This document shows, piece by piece, positions 28,194 through 38,154 of a stretch of DNA of 64,000 bases. The stretch is from Pseudoalteromonas sp. R3 (GTDB lineage: Bacteria; Pseudomonadota; Gammaproteobacteria; Enterobacterales; Alteromonadaceae): positions 806,001 to 870,000 of the forward strand of contig NZ_CP034835.1 in the NCBI RefSeq assembly GCF_004014715.1, read 5' to 3'. The number at the start of each line of letters is the position of its first letter. The stretch's first letter is position 1. The translations under genes were made by a program, and so were the position numbers. The notes below the pieces were generated by a model. It saw only the letters and a list, made by a program, of their open reading frames with translations, was not told the DNA's origin and searched no databases.

Positions 28194-28327
28194 GGCATAA
28201 CAATTCGTTACATTACCTAGTAGTAAGTTAGGGTAGAGCGGTGACCGGGCGTGAACAGAGACACCCACAAAGAAGGGGCACAACCGCACCCTACAGGGCT
28301 CATTATGGCGAGTTTTTATGTCAGATG

Positions 28328-28379
28328 TAATACCAATTTGCTCCTTCGAATTGAACAAGTATTAAGTGAAGTTGGTATT
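28328..28379. repeat. Palindromic-ended intergenic repeat, short copy
   Basis: 52 bp opening TAATACCAATTTGC and closing AAGTTGGTATT, with arms matching in 10 of 11 positions. It equals the left end and the last 40 bp of the 175-bp copy at 23646-23820, joined without the interior. It lies 30 bp before the Dyp peroxidase start and may contribute to the promoter or a hairpin there. Confidence 0.7.
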
Positions 28380-28409
28380 CGTACGTTGAAATAATCATAG
28401 GGTGGGGTA

Positions 28410-29323
28410 ATGGCGCAAGCACAATCCGGGATATGTGCCGAGGCAAATCTGCATGGTTTGCACTTATTTTTTAACGTACTGGATGGCCAGGATGAAGTCG
28501 TACGCTCGGCGCTCAGTCAGGCTGGCAGGTTACAGGATGAGCTTAGCGACCGTTTTTCAGAAGCTATGCTGAGCAGTTTTGTGGCCATTGGTGCACAATA
28601 CTGGCCTCATATTTACCCTGAGTTTATTCCTCCCCAGCTTAAAAGTTTTCCCCTGATTAAAAGCAGTGAGCACTTGTGCCACAGTCAGCCCTTCGATCTG
28701 CTTTATGTGATCCGTTCTGACAGAGAAGACGTTAATCATCTGTTTGCTCAAAGCGTACTGCATATGCTGGCGGGTAGTATTGAGCTGGTTGCTCAGGTAC
28801 GCGCATTTCGATTTCTCGATGGCCGCGACTTCAATGGCTTTGTCTATGGCGCTGATATCCCTCATGGGCGCTTTAAGCGCCAGGTTGCACTAGTGAGCAA
28901 CCCAGACGGCCTGGATGATCAGGGGAGTTATATTCATGTACAGCGTACTCAGTTTGATTTGGCGCGCTGGCAGGCATTGCCCTTAGCTGATCAGGAGCAG
29001 TTAATGGGACGCACCCGGCTGGATAATGAGCTGATTGAAGATGCCCCCCCTACAATCACGCTCGGCTCAACGAGATAAAAGACAGCGAGGGGAAGCCTTT
29101 GTTACTCAATCAGAGCATGCCGTATGGTGATGTATATGAACAAGGCAGCCTGTGGCTCAGTTGTGCAGCGAAAGGCAACGCGTTTGAACAACTGCTGCAT
29201 AGCCGCTTTGGGTTATGTGGTGACGGAGACTACGACCCTTTACTGGACTACTCTCAGGGGGATATGGGGGCGGCGTTTTTTGCGCCATCGCTAAAATTTT
29301 TAAAGCAAATGGCGCAGAAGTAA
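28410..29323 (+). CDS. Dyp-type peroxidase, frame broken before the proximal heme ligand
   Basis: Heme peroxidase of the DyP family, about 304 residues when joined. The first frame (28410-29078) has the distal-side VRAFRFLDGRDFNGF motif with its aspartate, and FKRQVALVSNPDG. It runs into TITLGSTR and stops at 29078. The other frame continues NHARLNEIKDSEGKPL, where the histidine is the likely heme ligand, then QSMPYGDVYEQGSLWL and the family C-terminus. Adding one base to the seven C at 29044-29050 gives EDAPPYNHARLN. DyP enzymes oxidise dyes, phenols and perhaps free heme; the gene follows an iron transporter but is separated by 216 bp and a repeat. Confidence 0.88.
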
Positions 29324-29329
29324 GTGTTA

Positions 29330-29797
29330 TCAGACATTATCAAATAAGGTTTTCACACGCTCCAGTGTCTCATCAATTTCAGAGACCTTAGCGGGTGCAA
29401 TAAAAATGGTATCATCACCCGCGATAGTGCCGAGGACGCCATCTGCAGAGCCTAAAGAGTCCAGTAGTCGGGCAATTAACTGCGCGGCTCCCGGGCTGGT
29501 ACGAATAATGATCATCATTTCATTATGTACTATGTCAATCACCAGCTGGCGCAACGGGCTTTTGGCTGTAGGCACGCCCATTTCTGCCGGTAAACAATAC
29601 ACCATTTCCTGTTTAGCATTGCGGGTCCGGACAGCACCGAACTTGCTTAGCATCCGAGAGACTTTGCTCTGGCTAATGTTATCGAATCCCTGCTCCTTTA
29701 GGGCATCGACTATTTCACCTTGAGAACCAAAATTTTCTTCTTTTAACAGGGCCTTAAAGGCTTTGACGAGGGCTTCTTGTTTTTCCTGCGGCTGCAT
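29330..29797 (-). CDS. argR: Arginine repressor
   Basis: 155 residues, the family length. N-terminal winged helix ([33 protein letters not shown]) and a C-terminal arginine-binding hexamer domain ([28 protein letters not shown]). Represses arginine synthesis with L-arginine as co-repressor. I chose the ATG at 29797; an upstream TTG at 29821 would add eight residues without a ribosome site. Divergent from mdh, the usual gammaproteobacterial order. No convincing ARG box is seen in the 270-bp gap. Confidence 0.95.
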   Translation of the reverse strand: MQPQEKQEALVKAFKALLKEENFGSQGEIVDALKEQGFDNISQSKVSRMLSKFGAVRTRNAKQEMVYCLPAEMGVPTAKSPLRQLVIDIVHNEMMIIIRTSPGAAQLIARLLDSLGSADGVLGTIAGDDTIFIAPAKVSEIDETLERVKTLFDNV

Positions 29798-30070
29798 ACT
29801 CTGTACTTCTTTGTGACTCAATTGCTAGGATTTTACACAAAACCACCCTGTTACCCAAATTTATGCACAAGAAGTTTCTTCAAGCGAGGAGGATTTCCTG
29901 AATGTGAAACCTACATTGAGGCGTAAACCATTAGTAGCAGTATTTGTCGCGAACTTTACAACTATAGTCGAAAAAAAGACGAAAATTGCGCGGATAAATT
30001 TGTTTTTGGCGGCGCTTTTCATTATCTTTACAGCACATTTAATTCCACCTTCAAATTATGGAGAATTCCA

Positions 30071-31003
30071 ATGAAAGTTGCTGTATTAGGTGCCGCTGGC
30101 GGTATCGGTCAAGCATTGTCTCTTTTGCTTAAAAACGGTTTGCCTGCTGGTTCTGAGCTTGCGCTATACGACGTAGCGCCAGTAGTACCTGGCGTAGCGG
30201 TTGATCTGTCTCACATCCCTACAGCGGTAAAAGTTGCTGGTTTTGGTAAAGATGACCTGGATGCAGCGCTAGTTGATGCAGACATCGTTCTGATCCCTGC
30301 GGGTATGCCACGTAAGCCGGGCATGGACCGTGCTGATCTGTTCAATGTGAATGCAGGCATCATCAAAACTTTGTCTGAAGGCATTGTTAAGAACTGTCCT
30401 AAAGCCCTGGTAGGTGTTATCACAAACCCAGTTAATGGCACTGTGCCAATCGTTGCTGAAGTGTTCAAAAAAGCGGGTACTTACGATCCTGCTCGTGTAT
30501 TCGGTGTGACTACACTGGATGTTATCCGTGCAGAAACTTTCATCGCTGAGCTGAAAGGCCTGAACGTAAGCGACGTGAAAGTGCCAGTGATTGGTGGTCA
30601 CTCAGGTACTACAATTCTGCCTCTGCTTTCACAGGTTGAAGGTGCTGAGTTCTCTGATGAAGAAGTAGCAGCACTGACCAAGCGTATTCAGAATGCAGGT
30701 ACTGAAGTGGTTGAAGCTAAGGCAGGTGGCGGTTCTGCAACTCTGTCTATGGGCGCAGCCGCAGCACGTTTCTGCTTCTCACTAGTTAAAGGCCTGCAAG
30801 GCGAAAACGTTGTTGAGTATGCGTACGTTGAAGGCAACACTGGCGATGCGACTTTCTTCGCACAACCTGTACGTCTTGGCAAGAACGGCGTAGAAGAGCT
30901 ACTACCATATGGCGAGCTGAGCGCGTTTGAGCAACAAGCAAAAGACGACATGCTGGCTACTCTTGAAAAAGACATCAAAGAAGGTGTTGATTTCATGGCA
31001 TAA
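30071..31003 (+). CDS. mdh: Malate dehydrogenase
   Basis: 310-residue NAD-dependent enzyme of the TCA cycle. Rossmann motif [14 protein letters not shown] at the N-terminus, substrate-binding arginines in [19 protein letters not shown], and the catalytic histidine in [12 protein letters not shown]. Length fits the gammaproteobacterial type (312). AT-rich upstream DNA and GGAG 8 bp before the ATG indicate strong expression. Codon use is strongly biased, as expected of a highly expressed enzyme. Confidence 0.98.
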   Translation: MKVAVLGAAGGIGQALSLLLKNGLPAGSELALYDVAPVVPGVAVDLSHIPTAVKVAGFGKDDLDAALVDADIVLIPAGMPRKPGMDRADLFNVNAGIIKTLSEGIVKNCPKALVGVITNPVNGTVPIVAEVFKKAGTYDPARVFGVTTLDVIRAETFIAELKGLNVSDVKVPVIGGHSGTTILPLLSQVEGAEFSDEEVAALTKRIQNAGTEVVEAKAGGGSATLSMGAAAARFCFSLVKGLQGENVVEYAYVEGNTGDATFFAQPVRLGKNGVEELLPYGELSAFEQQAKDDMLATLEKDIKEGVDFMA

Positions 31004-31044
31004 TAGCCATCTTATTGAGTAACATATTGCTCAGTATATGAAAT

Positions 31045-31074
31045 AAAAAAGCCTGTCATCAGACAGGCTTTTTT
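31045..31074. terminator. Bidirectional terminator mdh / serA
   Basis: AAAAAAGCCTGTC, loop ATCA, GACAGGCTTTTTT. A-run and T-run flank a seven-pair GC core, so it serves both the plus-strand mdh and the minus-strand serA transcripts. Confidence 0.9.
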
Positions 31075-31093
31075 GTCTCTGTTACCAAAGCCG

Positions 31094-32323
31094 TTAGTGC
31101 AGGATACGGGCACGGATGGTGCCTTCAACTGCGCTTAACTCTTTTAAAGCAACTTCAGAATGATCGCTGTCGACATCAATCACCACGTAACCTATGCTTT
31201 CGTCGGTTTGCAGGTATTGAGCTGCGATATTAATACCATGCTGTGCGAAAGCCTGGTTAATTTGCGTCAGCACGCCAGGGCGGTTCTCATGCACGTGCAG
31301 CAGTCGACTGCGATTAGATAGTTCAGGAAGAGATACTTCCGGGAAATTCACCGCTGTAACCGTTGAGCCATTGTCTGAGTACTTGGTTAGTTTACCAGCA
31401 ACTTCAATACCAATGTTTTCCTGAGCCTCCTGAGTGGAGCCTCCTACGTGTGGGGTTAAGATCACATTGTCGAATTGGCGCAGTGGTGAGACAAACTCTT
31501 CGTCATTAGACTTAGGTTCGACAGGGAATACGTCAATGGCGGCACCTGAGAGTTTACCTGCGCTGAGTGCTTCTGCCAGTGCATCGATATCCACGACTGT
31601 ACCGCGCGATGCATTGATCAGAATGGCACCTTGCTTCATTACTTCCAACTCAGCCATACCGATCAAATTCTTGGTTTGCGACGTTTCAGGTACGTGCAAA
31701 CTCACCACATCAGCACGTTGCAATAGCTGAGTTAAACTCTGTACCTGCTGCGCATTACCTAAGGTGAGTTTATCTTCAATGTCGTAAAACTCGACTTTCA
31801 TACCGATGTTTTCAGCCATGATCCCCAGCTGAGTTCCTATATGACCATAACCAATGATCCCCAGTGTTTTACCGCGCGCTTCAAAGGAGCCAATAGCTGA
31901 TTTGAACCATTCACCGCGGTGTGCCATGGCGTTGCGTTTTGGAATGCCCCGTAATAGTAGCAGGATCTCACCCAGGACCAGCTCAGCCACTGAGCGCGTA
32001 TTAGAAAATGGCGCATTAAATACGGCTATACCGCGTTTTTTAGCCGCGTCCAGGTCGACCTGGTTGGTACCAATACAGAAGCAGCCAACAGCAACTAGTT
32101 TTTCTGCAGCTTCCAGCACGGCTTCACTCAGGTGAGTACGTGAGCGGATCCCGACAAAGTGGACATTCTTGATCCGCTCAATCAGTTCACTTTCAGGTAG
32201 CGATGTCTTGACGTACTCGATATTGCTATAACCATTGCGTTTGAGTGTTTCAACTGCGCTCTGGTGCACGCCTTCCAACAATAAAATGCGAATTTTGTCC
32301 TTTGACAACGATACCTTACTCAT
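31094..32323 (-). CDS. serA: D-3-phosphoglycerate dehydrogenase
   Basis: 409 residues. First step of serine synthesis. NAD-binding GIIGYGHIGTQLGIMAE, catalytic H and E regions (ASRGTVVDIDALAEAL, NVILTPHVGGSTQEAQ), and a C-terminal ACT domain (HVHENRPGVLTQINQAF) that senses serine for feedback inhibition. Length and ACT domain match E. coli SerA. Twelve bp downstream of rpiA on the same strand, forming the usual rpiA-serA unit. Confidence 0.97.
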   Translation of the reverse strand: MSKVSLSKDKIRILLLEGVHQSAVETLKRNGYSNIEYVKTSLPESELIERIKNVHFVGIRSRTHLSEAVLEAAEKLVAVGCFCIGTNQVDLDAAKKRGIAVFNAPFSNTRSVAELVLGEILLLLRGIPKRNAMAHRGEWFKSAIGSFEARGKTLGIIGYGHIGTQLGIMAENIGMKVEFYDIEDKLTLGNAQQVQSLTQLLQRADVVSLHVPETSQTKNLIGMAELEVMKQGAILINASRGTVVDIDALAEALSAGKLSGAAIDVFPVEPKSNDEEFVSPLRQFDNVILTPHVGGSTQEAQENIGIEVAGKLTKYSDNGSTVTAVNFPEVSLPELSNRSRLLHVHENRPGVLTQINQAFAQHGINIAAQYLQTDESIGYVVIDVDSDHSEVALKELSAVEGTIRARILH

Positions 32324-32335
32324 GACTTATTCCTG

Positions 32336-32989
32336 TTACTTAATTTGTGGCCCCTCTGGGGTACCTGTAATGACGATGTTGGCGCCGCGCTGAGCGAACA
32401 GGCCATTGGTGACAACACCGACGATTTGATTAATTTTTTCTTCCAGCTCGGCTGCCTGAGTGATGGACAGTCCATGTACGTCTAAAATCACGTTGCCATT
32501 GTCTGTCACGACGCCCTGACGATAGACAGGATCACCACCGAGCTTAAGTAATTCGCGGGCAACATAGCTTCGTGCCATTGGGATCACTTCAACCGGTAAA
32601 GGGAACTGGCCCAGTACGTCAACATGTTTAGTGTTGTCGACGATGCAGACAAATTGTCTGGCAACTGCGGCAACAATCTTCTCGCGTGTCAGTGCTGCAC
32701 CACCACCTTTAATCATCTGGTTATGTGCATTAATTTCATCCGCACCATCCACGTAGATGTCCAGCTCAGAGACATCATTAAGCTCAAATACGTCGATCCC
32801 CAGCGCTTTGAGCTTTTCTGTGGAAGCCTCAGAACTTGAAACCGCCCCTTTAATGGTATCTTTGACACTGCCTAATGCATCAATAAAGTGGTTTACGGTA
32901 GAACCTGTACCCACACCAACAACTGTACCAGCTTCGACATATTGTAATGCCGCCCAGGCAGCTGCTTTTTTCATTTCATCTTGAGTCAT
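32336..32989 (-). CDS. rpiA: Ribose-5-phosphate isomerase A
   Basis: 217 residues. Interconverts ribose 5-phosphate and ribulose 5-phosphate. Motifs: [31 protein letters not shown] with the catalytic residues, [11 protein letters not shown]. Followed immediately by serA. Confidence 0.97.
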   Translation of the reverse strand: MTQDEMKKAAAWAALQYVEAGTVVGVGTGSTVNHFIDALGSVKDTIKGAVSSSEASTEKLKALGIDVFELNDVSELDIYVDGADEINAHNQMIKGGGAALTREKIVAAVARQFVCIVDNTKHVDVLGQFPLPVEVIPMARSYVARELLKLGGDPVYRQGVVTDNGNVILDVHGLSITQAAELEEKINQIVGVVTNGLFAQRGANIVITGTPEGPQIK

Positions 32990-33135
32990 AACGCGATCAC
33001 TGTTTTAGTTAATTATTGGTTCGCAATTATACGCCCAAAGCGCAGAAAAGTATGCCAGATGCCTTTAATAGAAGAATTTATGATCTGGCACTATTGTGAT
33101 GAATCAGTGGTGGGGGAGATACATTATCAATGCGT

Positions 33136-33753
33136 TTACCACTGATAGCATTTTTGCGGCGTGATTATGGTTGATAAGGGCACGTCCCAGGCTTCTGTTG
33201 GCAATGCCGGGACTTTCTGACAGTCATGTGCCAGTCCAATTAACTTTGGTTGTTGCCAGTTTTCACGATAATAACGCGCCAGTGTACGATCATAGTAGCC
33301 ACCTCCCATACCGAGGCGATTGCCTGCGTCGTCAAACGCCACCAACGGAAGCAGTAAATAGTCTAACTGCGCCAGTGGGCAAATTTCGCTACAATTTAAT
33401 TCTGGTTCTAAGATAGCATAGCGATTCCGCTTCATGGGTGAGTTTTTTTCATACTTCTGAAACAGCAAAGTGACCTTACTAAAAGGGTGGATCACAGGCA
33501 GGAAAAGTGACATCCCTTTTGACCAAAGTGATTGAATTAAAAGGTTTGTTCTGAGTTCGCCATCGTTCTCAAGGTAGATCCCGATTCGGGCCTTTTTAGG
33601 TAAGTCTACATGTTGAATAAAATTAATATTTAATTTTTCTTCTGCATCTTTTTGTTGTTCTTCAGAGAGGCTGTTGCGAGATTTTCTAATATCATTCCGA
33701 ATTTTCTTCCTGATAGTTGCAGTATTTTCATCTAAGCGTGAATTTATTTTCAT
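33136..33753 (-). CDS. ygfA: 5-formyltetrahydrofolate cyclo-ligase
   Basis: 205 residues. ATP-dependent conversion of 5-formyl-THF to 5,10-methenyl-THF. Conserved GMGGGYYDRTLARYY near the C-terminus, RKIRNDIRKSRNSL at the N-terminus and LLPLVAFDDAGNRLG. The start overlaps the stop of the preceding gene (TAATG), so translation is coupled. In E. coli this gene follows the 6S RNA gene ssrS; I do not see a convincing 6S RNA here (see rejected items). Confidence 0.93.
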   Translation of the reverse strand: MKINSRLDENTATIRKKIRNDIRKSRNSLSEEQQKDAEEKLNINFIQHVDLPKKARIGIYLENDGELRTNLLIQSLWSKGMSLFLPVIHPFSKVTLLFQKYEKNSPMKRNRYAILEPELNCSEICPLAQLDYLLLPLVAFDDAGNRLGMGGGYYDRTLARYYRENWQQPKLIGLAHDCQKVPALPTEAWDVPLSTIITPQKCYQW

Positions 33754-34289
33754 TACATTGGCACCAACTCTGGGAAAGCGAGGCTGATCCCTAGAACAAC
33801 TAGCAGTAACACTAATAGTGATAGCAGAATATATAAGAGCTTTTTAGAACGTTTAGGTGGCTCACTGTCCAACTCAAGTTCACTGAACAGGGTTTCGTCT
33901 TCCCATTCATCGTCTTCACTTTGCTCGCTTTGTACTTGCTTACCGTCGATGCGTTGTTCAAGTTCATCCAGCTTTTCTTCGATGCGGATCAGACTGCTGG
34001 TGATGTAGTCCAGAGCATCAAATACGCGTTCATTCGCAGCGTTTTGAGCGCCTCCAGCTACTGATGAGGTGTGTGCTTGTAGCTTGCTTTGGATCCCATA
34101 CATCGCAAGCAACTTAGCCTGCTTCAGACACTTTTGTTTGTCAGCGGGACCAAACAAGGGCTTACCTGAGGTGAATTCGGTGACCTTTTGCTCTGGTACT
34201 TTTAACTTGGCTGCGAGTTGCTCTATGGCTGCCTGGTCGTCGGTACCGGGCTTAAAGCCAGAAAACACAACGCGAAAATGCTCGCTCAT
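33753..34289 (-). CDS. Membrane-anchored coiled protein with an FSG-type N-terminal domain
   Basis: 178 residues. Residues 1 to about 75 (VVFSGFKPGTDDQAAIEQL, then TSGKPLFGPADK) resemble the small N-terminal domain (VVFSGxxxPG...LFSGKP) found at the front of various gammaproteobacterial membrane proteins. Residues about 90-115 form a short coiled coil (IRIEEKLDELEQRI), followed by an acidic stretch and one C-terminal transmembrane helix (LLYILLSLLVLLLVVLGISL). The protein is therefore tail-anchored in the inner membrane with its body in the cytoplasm. Function unknown. Overlaps the cyclo-ligase gene, so it belongs to its operon. Confidence 0.8.
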   Translation of the reverse strand: MSEHFRVVFSGFKPGTDDQAAIEQLAAKLKVPEQKVTEFTSGKPLFGPADKQKCLKQAKLLAMYGIQSKLQAHTSSVAGGAQNAANERVFDALDYITSSLIRIEEKLDELEQRIDGKQVQSEQSEDDEWEDETLFSELELDSEPPKRSKKLLYILLSLLVLLLVVLGISLAFPELVPM

Positions 34290-34466
34290 GAGGTTTCCTC
34301 ACTATCTGTACTTCGGGCCCACGGCTCACTCTTAACCCAGCGGATTGTTGTTAACTTATTGCTGAGTAAGCAGAATAAAAACATGGGCATCTTCAATTGT
34401 TGTTTTGAGTATACCTAACTTTTGCAATCTGTGTGTGAAGTTATCTGTGCTCGCCGCAAGGGAAAT

Positions 34467-34493
34467 AAAAACGGCGCCTCAGTTGGGCGCCGT
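34467..34493 (-). terminator. Terminator of the S10 peptidase gene
   Basis: On the minus strand ACGGCGCC, loop, GGCGCCGT then TTTTTATTT. It lies 22 bp past the stop of the peptidase gene at 34515. Confidence 0.9.
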
Positions 34494-34514
34494 ATTCTCG
34501 TCATTCAACTGGAT

Positions 34515-36041
34515 TCAATATTTCGCTGACTGGTTGAATTTTAGCGAGTCGGTGATGAATTCTCGCAGGTCCTGATTGGCTTGAGTCAGGTCAGGGCGAC
34601 GCAGATACATCATGTGACCTGAGCGATAGCCCTTAAAGCGCAATCTGTCCTGCATTTTACCGCTGGGATCGAGATGCCAGAGGTTGTACTTACCATCAAA
34701 GTAGTTGGTGGCGCCATCATAGTAACCTGACTGCACCATTACGTTCAGGTAAGGGTTTTTCGCCATTGACAGACGCAACTGCTCACCGACATCGTTATTA
34801 CTGCGATCCCAGGGGCGCACGTCACCAAACATATTGTATTTTATGTCGGTTTTATAATTCAGCTCGGAGCGGAAATAATGGTTGATTGCAGGTGTAAATG
34901 CGTGCAACCAGGCATCCAATTCCGGCCAATAATCTGGCTTTTCGCCCGCCTCTCGTTTATCAATTCCAAGGTAACGAGAGTCCAGGCGACCGACAGTGTA
35001 ACCGCGTTCGCGTAACAACTCTTTCCAGAAAGCCTGGTTGGGAATATCGAGGTTATTTTGCAATACGAACTGCTCTGATAGCCCACTGTAATGGGCAACT
35101 TTTTTAGCAACTTTCTGGCGTGCCTGTTCATTCAACATGGCGCCTTTGGCTAAAGCGGGCAGATAGTGGTCGAGTGTATAGGCTTCGACCTGCTCAAGTA
35201 CGCTAAGCAGATCCTGATTCTGTAGCTCTTCAGAGAGCGCATTGTGATACCAGGCAGTTGCGGCGAAATATGGCAGACGGTTAGCACTTTTTACAGGCCC
35301 CTGACGTTTAATGCCTATGTCAGTGGGAGAAACCAGTACGACCCCATTGAGAAATAGCCATTGCTTGTTTTGTAGCTCATGGGCTAAACCAGAAACACGG
35401 GTTGTGCCATAGCTTTCGCCGATCAAAAATTTAGGAGAGAGTGCGCGGCCATGGCGGTTAACAAAAGTATTTAGCCAGCTTGCAAGATATTCCACATCGG
35501 CATTGATACCAAAAAAGCGTTTTTGCAGAGTTTGTTTGTCGGCCATTGAACCATCTTGCTCGGGGAGTACACGCGAATAGCCTGTATTAACTGGATTCAC
35601 AAACAGGATATCGGCCACATCCAGCACAGAATCTGGGTTATCTTTCAAACCATACGGTTGCATTGGATAACCTTCATCGTCAATTTTCAGTACCCGGGGG
35701 CCAGTATAAGCTATGTGCATCCATACAGAGGCAGAGCCCGGTCCGCCATTAAAGGAGATCAGCAACGGACGAGTGGCGGGATCTTTGACTTTGTTCTTTT
35801 TATAGTAAGTGTAATGTAGCGTCGCAATGGGGTGGCCTTCTTTATCCCATACCGGTTGAGTGCCCGTGGCAGCCGTGTAGGCAAAGCGTGCTCCGTTAAA
35901 GGTTCCTTTGTGCTCAGTAATAACCTGCGCATCGATTTGCTGGGTTAACTGGCCTTGGGTATCGGTTTGTGCCTGTACTGTTTGCGGCAACGTGGTGAGT
36001 AGAGTGGCAGAAAGTGCGAAAAGTAATGGCTTCAACAACAT
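34515..36041 (-). CDS. Secreted S10 family serine carboxypeptidase
   Basis: 508 residues with a signal peptide (cleaved near VQAQT). Alpha/beta-hydrolase of family S10: NGGPGSASVWMHIAYTGP oxyanion loop, nucleophile in LIGESYGTTRVSG, aspartate in SGYYDGATNYFD, histidine in RSGHMMYLRRPDL. S10 enzymes remove C-terminal residues and work at acid pH; marine bacteria export them for peptide degradation. Its start is 336 bp from the divergent GGDEF gene, the only partner nearby. Confidence 0.9.
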   Translation of the reverse strand: MLLKPLLFALSATLLTTLPQTVQAQTDTQGQLTQQIDAQVITEHKGTFNGARFAYTAATGTQPVWDKEGHPIATLHYTYYKKNKVKDPATRPLLISFNGGPGSASVWMHIAYTGPRVLKIDDEGYPMQPYGLKDNPDSVLDVADILFVNPVNTGYSRVLPEQDGSMADKQTLQKRFFGINADVEYLASWLNTFVNRHGRALSPKFLIGESYGTTRVSGLAHELQNKQWLFLNGVVLVSPTDIGIKRQGPVKSANRLPYFAATAWYHNALSEELQNQDLLSVLEQVEAYTLDHYLPALAKGAMLNEQARQKVAKKVAHYSGLSEQFVLQNNLDIPNQAFWKELLRERGYTVGRLDSRYLGIDKREAGEKPDYWPELDAWLHAFTPAINHYFRSELNYKTDIKYNMFGDVRPWDRSNNDVGEQLRLSMAKNPYLNVMVQSGYYDGATNYFDGKYNLWHLDPSGKMQDRLRFKGYRSGHMMYLRRPDLTQANQDLREFITDSLKFNQSAKY

Positions 36042-36377
36042 GTTCTTGTAATTTTTTGATGAAATGAATCGACTTATTTAAGACGGATATTAAGGAGAAT
36101 TCAAAGAACTTGAGACTAATAGCCAAAAAACAGGCTACGCGTTCTGTATGTTGATTTTATGTATTAATAAGTTTCTTTTTTGTGCCTTAAATGGCTCGCG
36201 AGAACAGAGGTTCGGCGTATGTTGGTTGCTGTCTGTTTACAATTTAATTGAGTCGTGAGTTTTTTTTGTCACAGAAATCGCGTATATTTAATCCTTATGT
36301 CCGTAGTATGAAAGTATTTAGCGCTGTTAAATTCTTGTATCTCTTCCCTTTTCTCGTAGTTTTAGTAGAGCATAGTA
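36042..36377. other. Divergent intergenic region, no gene seen
   Basis: 336 bp between two divergent genes, AT-rich, with long T and A tracts (for example a run of eight T near 36260) and GCGTATATTTAATC near 36282, a possible -10 region for the GGDEF gene. I see no small open frame with a ribosome site, repeat or RNA structure that I can defend. Confidence 0.5.
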
Positions 36378-37613
36378 ATGCAAAGAGTATTAATCGTCGA
36401 AGACAGTAAGGTTGTGCAGCAGATCCTACGCCACCTTGCGTCACAACACCTGGATGTGGAAATTGATTATGCCTGGTCACTCAAAGAAACCCAGGCATTG
36501 CTCGAGAGCCAACATTACACCCTGGCATTGGTAGATCTGACCTTACCTGATGCGTCGGACGGTGAAGTAGTTCAGTTAACTCTGAGCCGCAATGTTCCTA
36601 CGGTGGTACTGACCTCCAAAATAGATGAGTACAGTCGTCAGCAAATGCTTGAAATGGGGGTCGTGGACTATGTGATTAAAGACAATCGGGATTCTTATTT
36701 GTACGCTATCAAATTGGTATCGCGTTTGTTGCGCAACGAGGGGTGTCAGGCGCTCATTGCAGACGACTCCATGATCAGCCGTGCAGTGATGCGGCAAATG
36801 TTGGAGAAGCAGCTGTTCACTGTATTTGAGGCTCAAGATGGTGAGCAAGCGCTCAATATGCTCAATGCCAAACCAGAGATAAAGCTTCTTTTGACTGACT
36901 ACGCGATGCCAACTATGGACGGTTTTGAGTTGGTGAAAGCTGTGCGAAATAGCCGTGGGCGTGATGATCTGGCCATCATAGGTTTGTCTGGAGCGGGCAG
37001 TCACGGTCTGTCAGCTAAGTTTATAAAATATGGCGCCAACGACTTTTTGACAAAGCCGTTTATGAATGAAGAGTTTCACTGTCGTGTAATGCAAACGATG
37101 GACCAGCTAAATCTGATCGCAGACATTAAAGAATATGCCCACCGGGACTTTTTGACGGGCCTCTATAATCGCCGCTATTTTTGCCAGCACATGGATAAGG
37201 TACTCAAAAATAAACCGGATCAGTTCACGCTGGCCTTGCTCGATCTGGATCATTTTAAGGCGATCAATGATCGGTATGGCCACCTTGGTGGTGACAAGGT
37301 CTTGTCTCAGGCGGCGGAATTGTTGAATAGTTCATTCAATCATTGCTTAGTTGCTCGTGTGGGTGGAGAGGAGTTTGCGGTGCTGATGCCGGGTAATGAT
37401 CTGAAAGTGGCCAAAGACAGTTGTCAGGACTTTAGAGAACGCTTTGCCAATACTGAGTTTATGATCCAGGATGAGTCACTGCACTGTACACTCAGTGTTG
37501 GGATTGCCCGATGCGATAAAGCGACACTCAGTGATGTAATGCGTGCGGCAGATAATGCGCTGTACCGAGCTAAAGAAGCCCAGCGCAACTGCGTTATGGT
37601 CAGTGAAAGCTAA
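36378..37613 (+). CDS. Response regulator with two receiver domains and a GGDEF domain
   Basis: 411 residues. First receiver about 1-120 (RVLIVEDSKVVQQIL, acceptor in ALVDLTLPD). Second receiver about 125-245 (ALIADDSMISRAVMRQ, acceptor in LLLTDYAMPTMDG). GGDEF domain from about 255 (HRDFLTGLYNRRYF, active motif ARVGGEEFAVLMPG). The GGEEF site is intact, so it should be an active diguanylate cyclase; the RxxD inhibitory site five residues before the motif is absent. A two-receiver regulator implies input from two kinases or a phosphorelay. Kinase not in window. Confidence 0.93.
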   Translation: MQRVLIVEDSKVVQQILRHLASQHLDVEIDYAWSLKETQALLESQHYTLALVDLTLPDASDGEVVQLTLSRNVPTVVLTSKIDEYSRQQMLEMGVVDYVIKDNRDSYLYAIKLVSRLLRNEGCQALIADDSMISRAVMRQMLEKQLFTVFEAQDGEQALNMLNAKPEIKLLLTDYAMPTMDGFELVKAVRNSRGRDDLAIIGLSGAGSHGLSAKFIKYGANDFLTKPFMNEEFHCRVMQTMDQLNLIADIKEYAHRDFLTGLYNRRYFCQHMDKVLKNKPDQFTLALLDLDHFKAINDRYGHLGGDKVLSQAAELLNSSFNHCLVARVGGEEFAVLMPGNDLKVAKDSCQDFRERFANTEFMIQDESLHCTLSVGIARCDKATLSDVMRAADNALYRAKEAQRNCVMVSES

Positions 37614-37666
37614 ACCGGGCCACGTTCTCTCAACTTTGCACCATTTCAAGTCAGACAACAAACAAG

Positions 37667-37683
37667 CGCACCAGTTCGGTGCG
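37667..37683. promoter_or_regulatory. Candidate NtrC enhancer site (or terminator stem)
   Basis: CGCACCAGTTCGGTGCG is a perfect palindrome with core GCACC-N5-GGTGC, the NtrC consensus. It is centred about 100 bp before the predicted glnK start, and a half-site TGCACC lies 30 bp upstream (37637-37642). It can also fold as a stem for the GGDEF transcript (tail TTTGTCCTTTCT), so the role is undecided. Confidence 0.55.
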
Positions 37684-37726
37684 TTTGTCCTTTCTAAAAT
37701 GCGATAAAAATATCCTAACCAAATAA

Positions 37727-38143
<417 letters not shown>

Positions 38144-38154
38144 GGGGCAAGACG

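Noticed and set aside
34290..34470. Possible 6S RNA gene upstream of the ygfA operon
   Set aside because: The position resembles the ssrS-ygfA arrangement and the gap is about the right length, but I find no 6S-like long stem with a central bubble and the ends are not complementary. A TATACT box (minus strand, near 34400) may simply be the operon promoter.
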